Position numbers and translations under genes: made by a program. Below the pieces are notes generated by a model. It did not search any database, was not told the DNA's origin, and saw only the letters and a list, made by a program, of their open reading frames with translations. DNA of 64,000 nt from Clostridia bacterium. Lineage in GTDB: Bacteria > Bacillota > Clostridia > Lachnospirales > Bianqueaceae. Shown here one piece after another: positions 1-8,400 of the stretch. Where the stretch lies: assembly GCA_900764045.1 (NCBI GenBank), contig CAAFMN010000047.1, positions 1-64,000 on the forward strand. Reading direction: 5' to 3'. Positions within the stretch are counted from its first letter, which is position 1, and every line of letters starts with the position of its first letter.

Positions 1-2
1 AA

Positions 3-53
3 GAAGCCTTCCAGCAGCATCTCGCTGAGCGTAACAAAGAGAAAACGGCGTAA
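3..53 (+). CDS. C-terminal end of an unidentified protein (partial)
   Basis: An open frame enters from the left edge and ends at TAA 51-53, giving a hydrophilic helical tail (EAFQQHLAERNKEKTA). The stop codon lies inside a hairpin that looks like a terminator, which supports a real gene end here. Too little sequence is present to name the protein. Confidence 0.4.
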   Translation, partial: EAFQQHLAERNKEKTA

Positions 54-73
54 CCGCAAGGGTTACACCGTTT
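43..73 (+). terminator. Hairpin overlapping the stop of the left-edge gene
   Basis: Arms 43-55 and 61-73 pair over 13 bp with one G-U-type mismatch and a 5-nt loop. There is only a weak T tract after it, so termination is likely but not certain. Confidence 0.5.
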
Positions 74-104
74 CAAAGAAACAAATTTAATTGAGATACA
101 AGAG

Positions 105-146
105 CCCCCTTGGGACACCTTCCTTACGGAGGGTGCCCCGAGGCGG
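105..146 (-). terminator. Terminator hairpin downstream of the alcohol dehydrogenase
   Basis: Arms 105-123 and 128-146 pair over most of 19 bp around a TTAC loop, with a few G-U pairs. It sits about 30 bp past the stop of the minus-strand dehydrogenase and may also block plus-strand transcription. Confidence 0.6.
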
Positions 147-176
147 TTTCTTTCCCGCTTTCCTGAGTCTTTTTGT

Positions 177-1373
177 TTACGCGATATATTCCGGATTCCA
201 GATAACGGCGCTTTTCAACGGAGCGCCCTTGCTGTAGATCCGATTGACATACGCATCCACCGGATCGCTTACAAACTCCTGCTTGTCAATCAGCTCCACA
301 ATCTGGTCATAGGGACTCTTAACAAGCTGCCGAATCGCTTCTTCCATATGCGCCTGCCGGAAGTTGATCGAACTGAAAATCAGATGATTCTGGAAGCCAA
401 ACGGCATCGTATCAAAACTCAGCGTCGGCCCCAACGAAAAGCTGTTATACAGTCCATTGTTGGCCAAAGCACCGCCTTCAAAGGCTACTGCCGCCTCGAC
501 CGCCGAACCGCTGCTGCCTACAAACGCCGTAGCTCGCCCGCCCAAACGGTCACAAATCGCCTTGGCCGTCTGTGCCGGCGTGTCATATATATTACGGACA
601 TACTCGGCCCCAGCCTGTTTCAACGCGAACTGCACCTTCGGACTCTCCTCTTCGCTGCGTGCCACAAACACGATCTTAGCCTCCGGATACCGCTGGCGGA
701 TCAGATCGCCCAGGAACATTCCTGTCGTACCCAATCCAAAAATGACCACACGGTCAAATATCTCCTTACGGGCAATCTGTCTGGCCTCTTCTTCACCGCA
801 ATGCTCCCTGGCCATCACTACACGGAAGTTATGCGCGGATCCCAGATCCTCCATTCGTTCCCTCTGAAAGATCATGCAGGCATACGGATCCGGAAATACC
901 AGCTTCTTGGCATATTCCAGCGGAAGCTTGCCATTCTGGACGATACCGTCCGGAATCGGTAGAAGCATGTCCGGATTGTAATAATTGCAGTCCGAAAACA
1001 GGCCGTCCGCTCCGTCGCATCCGTATTCAAAGTAACTTTCCTCTTCGGTGTAGCGTGTAGGATCATAGCTGTTGCCGCCGCGAATCAGTACGATGGCAAA
1101 GCGGTCCTGTGACGGAACATACACCACGCCTTCATGCCCATTGATCAAGCGGTTCTGTCCTGTCGGAAACTTAGCACCAAGTTTCCCTTCCCGGCCCATC
1201 TTCATCAAAGTATAATCTGTCCCGCAAAATCCTACAATGACGCTTTTGGCCAGGATTCCCTCCTTTTCCGGTTCCCCGCGCAGTCTTCTCCGCGGCGGAT
1301 TCTCAATCTCCATATCCCCATATGCAATCGGGCGCAGCGGATCGTTCTGCAGATACGTCGCCTTTACTCTCAT
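177..1373 (-). CDS. Zinc-dependent medium-chain dehydrogenase, glucose dehydrogenase-like
   Basis: This 398-residue protein has the layout of a zinc alcohol dehydrogenase of the glucose dehydrogenase subgroup. The catalytic zinc site is visible as C50-G-T-D53 and H80-E81 in the N-terminal GroES-like domain. A Rossmann domain follows with a GLGTTG turn for the dinucleotide. Family members oxidise sugars or polyols with NAD(P). The substrate cannot be read from sequence. It stands alone, with hairpins on both sides and the NfnAB operon upstream on the same strand. A shorter alternative start is not obvious. Confidence 0.75.
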   Translation of the reverse strand: MRVKATYLQNDPLRPIAYGDMEIENPPRRRLRGEPEKEGILAKSVIVGFCGTDYTLMKMGREGKLGAKFPTGQNRLINGHEGVVYVPSQDRFAIVLIRGGNSYDPTRYTEEESYFEYGCDGADGLFSDCNYYNPDMLLPIPDGIVQNGKLPLEYAKKLVFPDPYACMIFQRERMEDLGSAHNFRVVMAREHCGEEEARQIARKEIFDRVVIFGLGTTGMFLGDLIRQRYPEAKIVFVARSEEESPKVQFALKQAGAEYVRNIYDTPAQTAKAICDRLGGRATAFVGSSGSAVEAAVAFEGGALANNGLYNSFSLGPTLSFDTMPFGFQNHLIFSSINFRQAHMEEAIRQLVKSPYDQIVELIDKQEFVSDPVDAYVNRIYSKGAPLKSAVIWNPEYIA

Positions 1374-1399
1374 ACTCTTCCTCCCATGAATATAAAATC

Positions 1400-1426
1400 A
1401 GCTCCGTCAAAAATTCTGACGGAGCT
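1400..1426 (-). terminator. Rho-independent terminator after nfnB
   Basis: Perfect 10-bp arms (1400-1409 and 1417-1426) around a 7-nt loop lie between the nfnB stop and the dehydrogenase start. This separates the two transcription units. Confidence 0.75.
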
Positions 1427-1441
1427 TATTGTTAGTCAGAC

Positions 1442-2833
1442 TTACTTGTTCTGAATGTACTCGTCAATCGCCTTCGCGGCATTCTTGCCCGCGCCCATCG
1501 CCAAAATTACCGTGGCCGCTCCGGTCACCGCATCGCCTCCGGCAAATACGCCAGGGCGAGAGGTCTGTCCCGTCGTCTCATCCGCAACGATGCAGCCGTG
1601 CTTATTCGTATCCAGGCCCTTAGTCGTGGACTTGATCAGCGGATTCGGAGATGTTCCGATCGACATAATCATACAGTCAATATCCAATACAAACTCAGAA
1701 TCCGGCTTCTCTATCGGACGGCGGCGTCCGGAGGCATCCGGCTCTCCCAGTTCCATCTCTACACACTTGATTCCCTTGACAAAGCCCTTTTCATCTCCCA
1801 GAACCTCTACCGGATTGCACAGTGTCTTGAAGATGATTCCTTCTTCCTCCGCATGCTCTACTTCTTCTTTACGAGCCGGCAGTTCCTCCATGCCGCGTCG
1901 GTATACAATGTATACCTTCTCCGCGCCCAGACGCAGCGCGCTTCTGGCCGCATCCATCGCTACATTGCCGCCGCCTACGACCGCCACCTGACGGTTCTTC
2001 TTGATCGGCGTATCGGAACCTTCTTTGTATGCCTTCATCAAATTGACTCTCGTCAGGAACTCATTGGCCGAATATACACCATTCAACGCCTCGCCCGGAA
2101 TTCCCATAAAGCGCGGCAGTCCCGCTCCGGATCCGATAAATACAGCTTCATATCCCATTTCATCCATCAGCTCGTCGATGGTCAGCACCTTACCGATTAC
2201 GCTGTTGCACTCTACATCCACGCCCAGCGCCTTCAGGCTGTCCACTTCCTTCTGCACAATGCTCTTGGGCAGACGAAACTCCGGAATACCATAGACCAGC
2301 ACGCCGCCCGCCAGATGGAGTGCCTCATAGATCGTTACCGCGTATCCCTTTTTCGCCAAATCTCCGGCACATGTCAAGCCTGCCGGACCTGCTCCGATCA
2401 CCGCGACCTTATGGCCATTCGGCTCTGGTCTGACCGGCGCTTCCGTCGCATTGGCATTATGCCAGTCTGCTACAAAACGCTCCAAACGGCCGATTCCAAC
2501 GGGATCGCCCTTGATACCGCGCACGCACTTGCTCTCGCACTGGCTCTCCTGCGGGCATACACGACCGCATACCGCCGGAAGCGAGCTGGACTTAGAGATT
2601 ACCTGATAGGCTCCCTCAAAATCTTCCTCTTTGATCTTACTGATAAAGTGCGGGATCTCGATCGATACCGGACACCCCTTGACACAGGGCATATTTTTAC
2701 AATTCAGGCACCGCTGCGCCTCATCCAGAGCAATCTCTTTGGTATATCCCAGCGCTACCTCCAGGAAATTCTTATTCCGAACATTCGGATCCTGTGAAGG
2801 CATCGCATTCTTCTGCAAAGACATATTCGGCAT
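1442..2833 (-). CDS. nfnB: NfnB: NADPH-side large subunit of ferredoxin:NADP transhydrogenase (annotated elsewhere as glutamate synthase small chain)
   Basis: This 463-residue flavoprotein carries two N-terminal cysteine clusters (CLNCKNMPCVKGCP and CGRVCPQESQCESKC) that bind [4Fe-4S] centres. It also has a GAGPAGL FAD-binding turn and a second GGGNVAMD turn for NADPH. On its own it resembles the small chain of glutamate synthase. Its neighbour 2 bp upstream is the NfnA partner, so the pair is better read as electron-bifurcating NADH-dependent ferredoxin:NADP oxidoreductase. That complex balances NADH, NADPH and ferredoxin in anaerobes. No large glutamate synthase subunit is nearby, which supports the Nfn reading. 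Confidence 0.85.
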   Translation of the reverse strand: MPNMSLQKNAMPSQDPNVRNKNFLEVALGYTKEIALDEAQRCLNCKNMPCVKGCPVSIEIPHFISKIKEEDFEGAYQVISKSSSLPAVCGRVCPQESQCESKCVRGIKGDPVGIGRLERFVADWHNANATEAPVRPEPNGHKVAVIGAGPAGLTCAGDLAKKGYAVTIYEALHLAGGVLVYGIPEFRLPKSIVQKEVDSLKALGVDVECNSVIGKVLTIDELMDEMGYEAVFIGSGAGLPRFMGIPGEALNGVYSANEFLTRVNLMKAYKEGSDTPIKKNRQVAVVGGGNVAMDAARSALRLGAEKVYIVYRRGMEELPARKEEVEHAEEEGIIFKTLCNPVEVLGDEKGFVKGIKCVEMELGEPDASGRRRPIEKPDSEFVLDIDCMIMSIGTSPNPLIKSTTKGLDTNKHGCIVADETTGQTSRPGVFAGGDAVTGAATVILAMGAGKNAAKAIDEYIQNK

Positions 2834-2835
2834 GA

Positions 2836-3678
2836 TTACTCTACCTCCTTCTTGAACAGATTGCAGGTCTCCTCATAGGCATGTCTCTCAAACTCTTTAT
2901 ACATACCGCCGCGGGCCATCGCCTCATCAAAATCCACTTCATGGCCGTCAAAATCCGGTCCGTCTACACAGGCGAACTTGGTTTTACCGCCTACGGTCAG
3001 ACGGCAGCCGCCGCACATTCCCGTTCCATCGATCATGATCGGGTTCATGCTGACAATCGTCTTGATACCATACTCCTTGGTAAGCTTACATACAAACTTC
3101 ATCATGATCAGTGGGCCGATCGCTATGACTTCATCATACTGCTCTCCGCTCTCAATCAGCTGCTGCAGCGCATTGGTAACAAGGCCCTTTTCTCCATAAG
3201 AACCGTCGTCCGTCATCATTACCAGCTTGGAACTGGCTGCCTTGAACTGATCCTCCAGGATCACGAGGTCCTTATTGCGGAATCCCACAATGGCATGAAC
3301 TTCTGTTCCCTGATTGTGCAGCTTCTTGGCTATAGGATACGCAATCGCGCAGCCAACGCCGCCGCCGATTACCGCAACCTTCTTGAGGCCCTCCGTATGA
3401 GAGGCGACTCCCAGCGGGCCTACAAAATCATGAATATATTCTCCTTCATTCAGATGGTTGAGCTTTGCGGTTGTCGCGCCCACAATCTGAAAAATGATCG
3501 TAATCGTTCCCTTTTCCCGATCAAAATCCGCTACTGTCAACGGAATCCGTTCTCCATCGGCATCTACACGCAGAATGATAAACTGTCCCGGCTCCGCCTT
3601 TTTGGCGATCAGAGGCGCTTCCACTTCCATCAGCGTGACCGTAGGATTCAGATTTTCTTTTCTAACAATCTTATACAT
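2836..3678 (-). CDS. nfnA: NfnA: NADH/FAD small subunit of ferredoxin:NADP transhydrogenase
   Basis: This 280-residue protein belongs to the ferredoxin reductase-like family shared with PyrK and SudB. It has an N-terminal flavin-binding barrel, an NAD-binding domain with a GGGVGCAIAYP turn, and a C-terminal [2Fe-2S] motif (C222-G-G-C225 with C236). In the Nfn complex this subunit takes electrons from NADH and bifurcates at its FAD. It is the first gene of a two-gene operon and ends 2 bp before nfnB. Confidence 0.85.
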   Translation of the reverse strand: MYKIVRKENLNPTVTLMEVEAPLIAKKAEPGQFIILRVDADGERIPLTVADFDREKGTITIIFQIVGATTAKLNHLNEGEYIHDFVGPLGVASHTEGLKKVAVIGGGVGCAIAYPIAKKLHNQGTEVHAIVGFRNKDLVILEDQFKAASSKLVMMTDDGSYGEKGLVTNALQQLIESGEQYDEVIAIGPLIMMKFVCKLTKEYGIKTIVSMNPIMIDGTGMCGGCRLTVGGKTKFACVDGPDFDGHEVDFDEAMARGGMYKEFERHAYEETCNLFKKEVE

Positions 3679-3720
3679 GCGCTATCACTCCTATATATTG
3701 ATCTCTCCGGCATCATCTTC

Positions 3721-3749
3721 ATTTTACAACATCACCTACCAAATATCAA
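3721..3749 (-). promoter_or_regulatory. Sigma-A promoter of nfnAB
   Basis: On the minus strand there is a TTGATA -35 box (3744-3749), a 17-bp spacer and a TAAAAT -10 box (3721-3726). It lies about 45 bp upstream of the nfnA start. Confidence 0.65.
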
Positions 3750-3781
3750 GCCTACAGCAGAAAAAATACAACAGATGCAGC

Positions 3782-4225
3782 TCATTTTAAATCGTAAACC
3801 CAATTTTCTCCTTCTTGCCTGTAAAAAAATTCGCTAATTCCATCCTCCGTAAAAAGGCGCAGCGTCTCCTCCATATGGTAAGCCAGCTTCAGTTCAGAGA
3901 TCTTATCCATATCCGCCCACCAGACCTCTCCCTCTTCTGATGATTGCAATGTCCCTCGAAACTTCGCCGCCTTATATAACAGAACAACGTATCTTGTACC
4001 ATCTTCTTGCCAATCCTTGATTCCGCATATCTGAGGGGACTCAATCGTCAATCCTGTCTCCTCCCAAACCTCCCGGATCACCGCATCCGTAAAGGACTCT
4101 CCCAGCTCTACATGACCTCCCGGGAATGCGACTCCCGGCCAATCTTGTTTTTTCCGGTCAATTACCAGGACCTGATCCCCGCTGCATACCATACACATAT
4201 TGGTAAATTCTACATCCTCATGCAT
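3782..4225 (-). CDS. Nudix hydrolase, MutT/8-oxo-dGTPase type
   Basis: The protein is 147 residues when started at the ATG at 4225, which is preceded by a good CAGGAGGG site. The open frame continues upstream, but that stretch crosses non-coding and promoter-like sequence. A complete Nudix box runs from G37 to L59 (G37-x5-E43-x7-R51-E-x-x-E-E-x-G58). The family hydrolyses nucleoside diphosphates linked to another moiety, often damaged dNTPs. The exact substrate is unknown. An extended -10 (TGGTATGAT) lies just upstream of the ribosome binding site. Confidence 0.8.
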   Translation of the reverse strand: MHEDVEFTNMCMVCSGDQVLVIDRKKQDWPGVAFPGGHVELGESFTDAVIREVWEETGLTIESPQICGIKDWQEDGTRYVVLLYKAAKFRGTLQSSEEGEVWWADMDKISELKLAYHMEETLRLFTEDGISEFFYRQEGENWVYDLK

Positions 4226-4354
4226 TTCTATTCCCTCCTGACTGTTTATATCATACCACAAAAGCAGCATCCGTGCACATTCTTTTTCACATACCTCCCG
4301 GGACTGGAATAATCCCCCGCCGCATGCTATACTATAAAAGGAGGTGGCAGTACT

Positions 4355-4474
4355 GATTTTGAAATCTTCTCGAAAGCGATTGCAGATTATATTGATTACT
4401 ACAACAACAGGAGAATTCAAGCCAAAACAAAATGGATGCCTCCCGCAAAATTCCGGGAAACATCCATGATGTGA
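4355..4474 (+). pseudogene. C-terminal relic of an IS3/IS150-family transposase OrfB
   Basis: Plus-strand translation gives the typical end of an IS3-family integrase core: a YIDYYNNRRIQAK stretch, then a MPPAKFRE segment, then stop TGA 4472-4474. Everything upstream, including the DDE catalytic domain, is missing. The left limit of homology is approximate. It fills most of the 318-bp gap between the Nudix gene and the sigma-factor operon. Confidence 0.7.
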
Positions 4475-4499
4475 AACTAATTATTCAATTCAAATAACG

Positions 4500-4528
4500 G
4501 TGTCCAGAAAATTGGGTACACATCACTT
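4500..4528 (+). repeat. Relic of an IS150-type terminal end
   Basis: About 25 bp after the transposase relic stop comes a TGTCCAGAAAATTGGGTACA stretch. It resembles the TGTCC-(N)-TTGGGT-ACA ends of IS150-group elements. No matching left end is visible, so this is a one-sided remnant. Confidence 0.45.
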
Positions 4529-4543
4529 GCAGGGTTAAATGTT

Positions 4544-5725
4544 TTATTCAGGAACGGATCCATCTCCGTTGGAGATCGTTGCTCTGGATGCCGCGATTGC
4601 GCTTGTAATGGTATGATCATTGGTCCCATCCATTTCGCCTTCATAGAAAATCTGTACTGTATCGCCGACCTTGACTATTCTACAATCTACATAACGGGAG
4701 ATTCGAAGGTCATTTAGCAGAAATTTATAGGTGATACCGTCCGCCGGATTCTTGCACAGAATAGAATCATCCACAAGGATATATTCTTCTGTGATCTCAA
4801 CGATTGTACCGACAACCGAGTTTCTATACACTTCATATTCTGTCGCGATAGAATTTTCTTTTGCGTATCTAATAATCTTTCCGGCTGCTTCCTCTCCAAT
4901 ATTAAATAAATATTGCCATTCAAATGCGTTGGTCCACAGATAGCCGTCCTCCGTCACATAAAGAGCCGCCTTGTAGGCGCCAAGAGAATCGGAGGTGATC
5001 GTAAAACTCAGATACTCCCTGTCACTCCCCCTCCACGATTCATCCTCAACGAAAGCTGTGCTTTTACAATCTGTAAGAACTTGCCATATATAATCGTCAT
5101 TGTTTAATACGAAATGATTGCTGGTTGGAGTGTCTTCTTTTTCGGAAAAACGGCTCAGTTCCACAACCTTGGATAGATTTACCGTTTTCATAAGCTCACC
5201 AAGTGTACTCGGAGGAGCATACTCTTCCCTCTGAAAGACATAATAACTGTTCTCCATCTTTACGGCTATAAACTGACTTTGCGCAATATCCTTCAGTGTG
5301 TATGCCCCAAACTCAGCAGTATATTTTTCCCCATTATTGGCTTCATCATATCCAACCGCAACGTAGTTGCCAATCTTCTCGTCAACCAGTGCTTCTGGCA
5401 CCGCACGGCCTTTTCCATGATACTCAATGCCGTCAATCTCGACATTGGTATACTTTTCATATATCGTCTGATACTCCCACGGCCATACGATTGCAGAATT
5501 GCTAACATCGATACTATAATTCTTGTATCTTCCACCTGGCGCTGCATCTTCTCCCAATAGCGATGGCAGGATTGCCGCACCTGCAATTACAAATACCGCA
5601 AAACATGCTGCTAAGGAACTCCATTTTAACCAATGTTTCTTATTTTTTGTCTCACACTTGGCTGCGCTGATGACGAGATCATCATCCATTTGCCCGATGG
5701 CATTTGCGATTCTCGGTGTTTTCAT
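4544..5725 (-). CDS. Membrane-anchored partner (probable anti-sigma protein) of the adjacent ECF sigma factor
   Basis: This 393-residue protein has a cytoplasmic N-terminal stretch with an AIGQMDDDLVISAA motif, one membrane segment at about residues 35-57, and a large extracytoplasmic domain of unknown fold. Its ATG overlaps the stop of the sigma-factor gene by 4 bp, so the two are translationally coupled. In Clostridia such proteins are routinely paired with ECF sigma factors and are thought to hold them inactive. That role is inferred from gene order and topology; there is no recognisable zinc anti-sigma motif. Confidence 0.6.
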   Translation of the reverse strand: MKTPRIANAIGQMDDDLVISAAKCETKNKKHWLKWSSLAACFAVFVIAGAAILPSLLGEDAAPGGRYKNYSIDVSNSAIVWPWEYQTIYEKYTNVEIDGIEYHGKGRAVPEALVDEKIGNYVAVGYDEANNGEKYTAEFGAYTLKDIAQSQFIAVKMENSYYVFQREEYAPPSTLGELMKTVNLSKVVELSRFSEKEDTPTSNHFVLNNDDYIWQVLTDCKSTAFVEDESWRGSDREYLSFTITSDSLGAYKAALYVTEDGYLWTNAFEWQYLFNIGEEAAGKIIRYAKENSIATEYEVYRNSVVGTIVEITEEYILVDDSILCKNPADGITYKFLLNDLRISRYVDCRIVKVGDTVQIFYEGEMDGTNDHTITSAIAASRATISNGDGSVPE

Positions 5726-6276
5726 ATTTCAACGCCCTCCTTAATCAAGTAGTCTTTTAGCTTGTTTCGAGTGTGAAACAACATATTTTTGACCTTGCTC
5801 TCCGTATAAGAATAGCGCTTTGCAATCTCCCTTATAGAATCGAAATAGAAATACCTGCGGATGAAGACATTCCTGACATATTCCTCCTGACCGCGGAGGA
5901 ACTCACTGATCAGCTTACCTACCTCCTCGTCGCTCACATCGGGAGCATACCGTTCATCCGGCAATACTGCGGTAAGCTCATCCAAGGATAAAATGATCTC
6001 CGCCGACCGTTTCTTTCTCTTCATAAACTCCAATCGCTTCAAAGACAGATTCCGCGCAATCCTGCAGATAAAGGCCATGAAATTATATGGTCTTATAGGC
6101 GGAATGGTGTTCCACACACTTGCATAAGTATCATTAACACATTCTTCAGCATCCTCGTGATTATTTAGAATGTTATAAGCGATACTATGGCAAAGGTTTC
6201 CGTACTTTGCATTCGTCTCCTTAATCGCCTCTTCATCTCTATTAAAGTAGAGTTCTATGATTCTCGGATCCTCCAT
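5722..6276 (-). CDS. ECF-type RNA polymerase sigma factor
   Basis: At 184 residues it is the size of a sigma-70 family ECF factor. Region 2 is visible around DAEECVNDTYASVWN and PYNFMAFICRIARN, and region 4 around RYFYFDSIREIAKRYSYTESKVKNML, a helix-turn-helix for the -35 element. The ATG at 6276 is chosen because a GAGGGAGGTG site sits 6 bp before it; the longer frame lacks one. It forms a two-gene operon with its membrane partner. The inducing signal is unknown. Confidence 0.85.
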   Translation of the reverse strand: MEDPRIIELYFNRDEEAIKETNAKYGNLCHSIAYNILNNHEDAEECVNDTYASVWNTIPPIRPYNFMAFICRIARNLSLKRLEFMKRKKRSAEIILSLDELTAVLPDERYAPDVSDEEVGKLISEFLRGQEEYVRNVFIRRYFYFDSIREIAKRYSYTESKVKNMLFHTRNKLKDYLIKEGVEI

Positions 6277-6509
6277 GTTGTTCACCTCCCTCATTTGGTC
6301 TAAAAGTGCTTTCACCTATTAAGTACGTTTTTTAGGGTGTTGGTCTTAAAACTCTTTTAGAATTATAAAAACAGCTGCAATAATACTCCTACCATGGCAA
6401 TTTAGATCCTTTTTATAGGATGTCTAATAACCGTTTTCCATTTTCCCGGAGCAAACTTTCTTGCATCAGCCAGTAATGATTCTGGAATCCAAACAACGGA
6501 ATCCTGTCC

Positions 6510-7160
6510 TTATCTATCAATGTTATTTCTCATTACCCAGGCAAAGGCTCTCGCCGTTCGTAAGTCTGGCTCTTTAAAATGCCCTCCCGAATTCCATTCC
6601 AGTGTACAGCGTATTCCTTCTTCATTCAACCATGCATATGCCTGCCGTATGCAATCTCCAACCTGTGCCATAACAGAATTTCTAGTCTTTTCTTCTTTAT
6701 CCCCAAGACTCAGATAGATGCAGTTACTTTGTATCTTCTGCCGTTTCAGATATTTCAAAAATCCAGGAAACCAGATGGACGGAGATGCTGCTGCAATGCC
6801 GGCAAACCGATTTGTCTGGCTTGCCGTCCACAGAGCAAATAGCCCTGCCATAGAGTATCCACCAATATAGTAGCATTTATTGGTATCCGTACATAACTTC
6901 ATGAGCACTTCCAGGGTGTCTTTTGCACCATTTCCAAATTCCTCTTTTCCAAATACTGCCGCAGCATTCCATGGGGACAAATCCTGATTCCAGTTATTCA
7001 CTTTCACTGCTATGAACTGGAAATCCATATTTGTTAATCTTCGGATTTCTGTAATTTCCCGTTCGACTCCCGGAAGATCATGTTCTCCCACCATTTGAAT
7101 CAGCACAACAGGTGCCAGACTACTTCCATATTCATATATGTCCATTTCTTTATCATCCAT
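6510..7160 (-). CDS. Alpha/beta-hydrolase fold esterase-like protein
   Basis: This 216-residue protein has a nucleophile elbow GYSMAG, an acid candidate in the LGDKEEKTRN segment and a C-terminal SGGHF histidine, together a plausible Ser-Asp/Glu-His triad. There is no signal peptide, so it should act in the cytoplasm. Its substrate cannot be assigned. It stands alone between the sigma-factor operon and tmRNA. Confidence 0.65.
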   Translation of the reverse strand: MDDKEMDIYEYGSSLAPVVLIQMVGEHDLPGVEREITEIRRLTNMDFQFIAVKVNNWNQDLSPWNAAAVFGKEEFGNGAKDTLEVLMKLCTDTNKCYYIGGYSMAGLFALWTASQTNRFAGIAAASPSIWFPGFLKYLKRQKIQSNCIYLSLGDKEEKTRNSVMAQVGDCIRQAYAWLNEEGIRCTLEWNSGGHFKEPDLRTARAFAWVMRNNIDR

Positions 7161-7188
7161 AAATCAGTATAATCTTATAATTTAGTAG

Positions 7189-7317
7189 TTATAATGTATT
7201 TACATCACCAGAATGGTTTTCCAGTATCGTATCAATGATTTTTGTTACCTGTTCGGGGGTAGGCTGTTCAATCCATTTGTTAAATTCATATTCGCTTTTA
7301 TGCTCAAATGCGCTCAC
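7189..7317 (-). pseudogene. Short C-terminal remnant of an unidentified protein
   Basis: A 42-codon frame ends at TAA 7189-7191 and reads as a natural-looking helical tail (EFNKWIEQPTPEQVTKIIDT). It has no ATG and no ribosome binding site, only a possible GTG at 7315-7317. I read it as the leftover end of a deleted gene. It could also be chance. Confidence 0.3.
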
Positions 7318-7340
7318 TATTTAAGCATAAAATGAAAAAA

Positions 7341-7356
7341 CCGCATTAACATGCGG
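7341..7356 (-). terminator. Terminator of the tmRNA gene
   Basis: CCGCAT/ATGCGG arms flanked by A and T runs lie 14 bp past the tmRNA 3' end on the minus strand, followed by TTTTTT. This is a classic intrinsic terminator. Confidence 0.8.
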
Positions 7357-7369
7357 TTTTCATGAAAAG

Positions 7370-7724
7370 TGGAGATGATGGGAATCGAACCCATGTCCGA
7401 AGATCCATCCATCCGAAGCGCTACCATCATAGTCGGTATTTTGCATTTCCCTCCGTGTTCCCCTGCCGACAGGGTCACACCTTGGTAGCTTCATCAAATT
7501 TCTTTTATCTTCTCAAAGCTTTGAAGAAAAAGTTCCCCGCCTTAATCGATGCCCTGTTCACAGGCGCGGGCACCTGTGGCAGAACATGCAGCTTAATTAA
7601 GCTGCGTAAGCGTAATCGCTTGTATTGTTAGCGTTTATATTTATTCTCAGGTTGATGACGCAGCCCTGAAACTGCGGATGGCTCTCCAGATCTCAACGAT
7701 CCCCGTCGAAACCTTGACATCCCC
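7370..7724 (-). ncRNA. ssrA: Transfer-messenger RNA (tmRNA, ssrA)
   Basis: The minus strand carries the 5' GGGGATG acceptor arm followed by the GGTTTCGACGGGG block typical of tmRNA. The 3' end is the T-arm GGTTCGATTCCC and the pairing CATCTCC. The resume codon opens a tag reading ANNTSDYAYAA followed by TAA. CCA is not encoded and must be added. tmRNA with SmpB releases ribosomes stalled on broken mRNAs and tags the product for proteolysis. The 5' end maps about 50 nt inside the transcript predicted from its promoter, so RNase P processing is expected. Confidence 0.93.
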
Positions 7725-7781
7725 CCTGATCGATCTCTTTGATCCAGCAGCTCTGTCAGGCCAACGTTCGCTAACAATAAT

Positions 7782-7810
7782 ATTATACACAGCCGCCGCG
7801 AAAATGTCAA
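7782..7810 (-). promoter_or_regulatory. Consensus sigma-A promoter of ssrA
   Basis: Perfect TTGACA (7805-7810), a 17-bp spacer and perfect TATAAT (7782-7787) lie on the minus strand. This is the strongest promoter match in the window and fits a highly expressed stable RNA. Confidence 0.85.
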
Positions 7811-7820
7811 TAAAAACTCC

Positions 7821-7849
7821 TTGCAATTCACATAAAACCATGCTATTAT
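7821..7849 (+). promoter_or_regulatory. Sigma-A promoter of the nitroreductase operon
   Basis: TTGCAA (7821-7826), a 17-bp spacer and TATTAT (7844-7849) lie 32 bp before the nitroreductase ATG. The region is divergent from the ssrA promoter. Confidence 0.65.
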
Positions 7850-7881
7850 CAATGCAAATCCATAGAAAGGTGGCATTTCTC

Positions 7882-8400
7882 ATGAATGAAGTTTTGCAAA
7901 ACATCAGATCCAGACGCAGTGTCCGCAGTTTTACTGAGGATGTGATTCCAGAGGAAGCCGTTCAGCAGATTGTGGAGGCCGCCATATATGCTCCCAGCGC
8001 CATGAACCGTCAGAGCTGGCATTTTACCGTTGTTCACAACCGTGAAAAAATCCAGAAGCTTGCCGCCGCGATCGGACAGATCACCGGCCGGGAGAATTAT
8101 GATTTTTACAAGCCCGACATGCTGATTCTTGTTGCCGCAGACCGCAGCAATCAAAACGGTCAGCTGGATACCGGCTGTGCCATGGAAAATATCATGCTGG
8201 CTGCGCATTCCCTCGGTATTGGTTCTGTATGGATCAACCAGGCTCGTGAAAATTGCGATAAGGAGCCGCTGCGCTCTGTACTGACTGAGTTCGGGATGCC
8301 CGAAAGCCATGTTATCTGGGGGATTGCCTCTCTCGGCTATCCTGCGGCTGTACCGGAAGCCAAGCCCCGCGCGGATGGGACGGTCAATTATATACAATGA
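7882..8400 (+). CDS. Nitroreductase family flavoprotein
   Basis: At 172 residues it has the typical nitroreductase start (RRSVRSFTEDVIPEE), an APSAMNRQSWHF flavin-contact segment and a C-terminal GYPAAVPEAKPR motif. Members bind FMN and reduce nitroaromatics, quinones or similar compounds with NAD(P)H. The start at 7882 follows a GAAAGGTGG site and keeps the conserved N terminus. Its last codons overlap the next gene by 4 bp. Confidence 0.85.
   Translation: MNEVLQNIRSRRSVRSFTEDVIPEEAVQQIVEAAIYAPSAMNRQSWHFTVVHNREKIQKLAAAIGQITGRENYDFYKPDMLILVAADRSNQNGQLDTGCAMENIMLAAHSLGIGSVWINQARENCDKEPLRSVLTEFGMPESHVIWGIASLGYPAAVPEAKPRADGTVNYIQ

Noticed and set aside
1442..2833. Glutamate synthase small chain (gltD) annotation
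   Set aside because: Sequence similarity alone would allow it, but the gene is coupled to an NfnA-type partner and there is no large glutamate synthase chain nearby. NfnB fits better.
1598..3837. Long plus-strand frames opposite nfnAB (399 and 318 codons)
   Set aside because: Shadows of well supported minus-strand genes with intact Fe-S and flavin motifs.
6277..6345. An ECF-type autoregulatory promoter (AAC ... CGT) before the sigma factor
   Set aside because: AACACC and CGTA are present, but separated by about 11 bp where 16-17 is usual, so I did not call it.
7678..7881. A longer nitroreductase start that would add 68 residues
   Set aside because: The extension would read through the end of tmRNA and both divergent promoters. 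The ATG at 7882 has a ribosome site and fits the family start.
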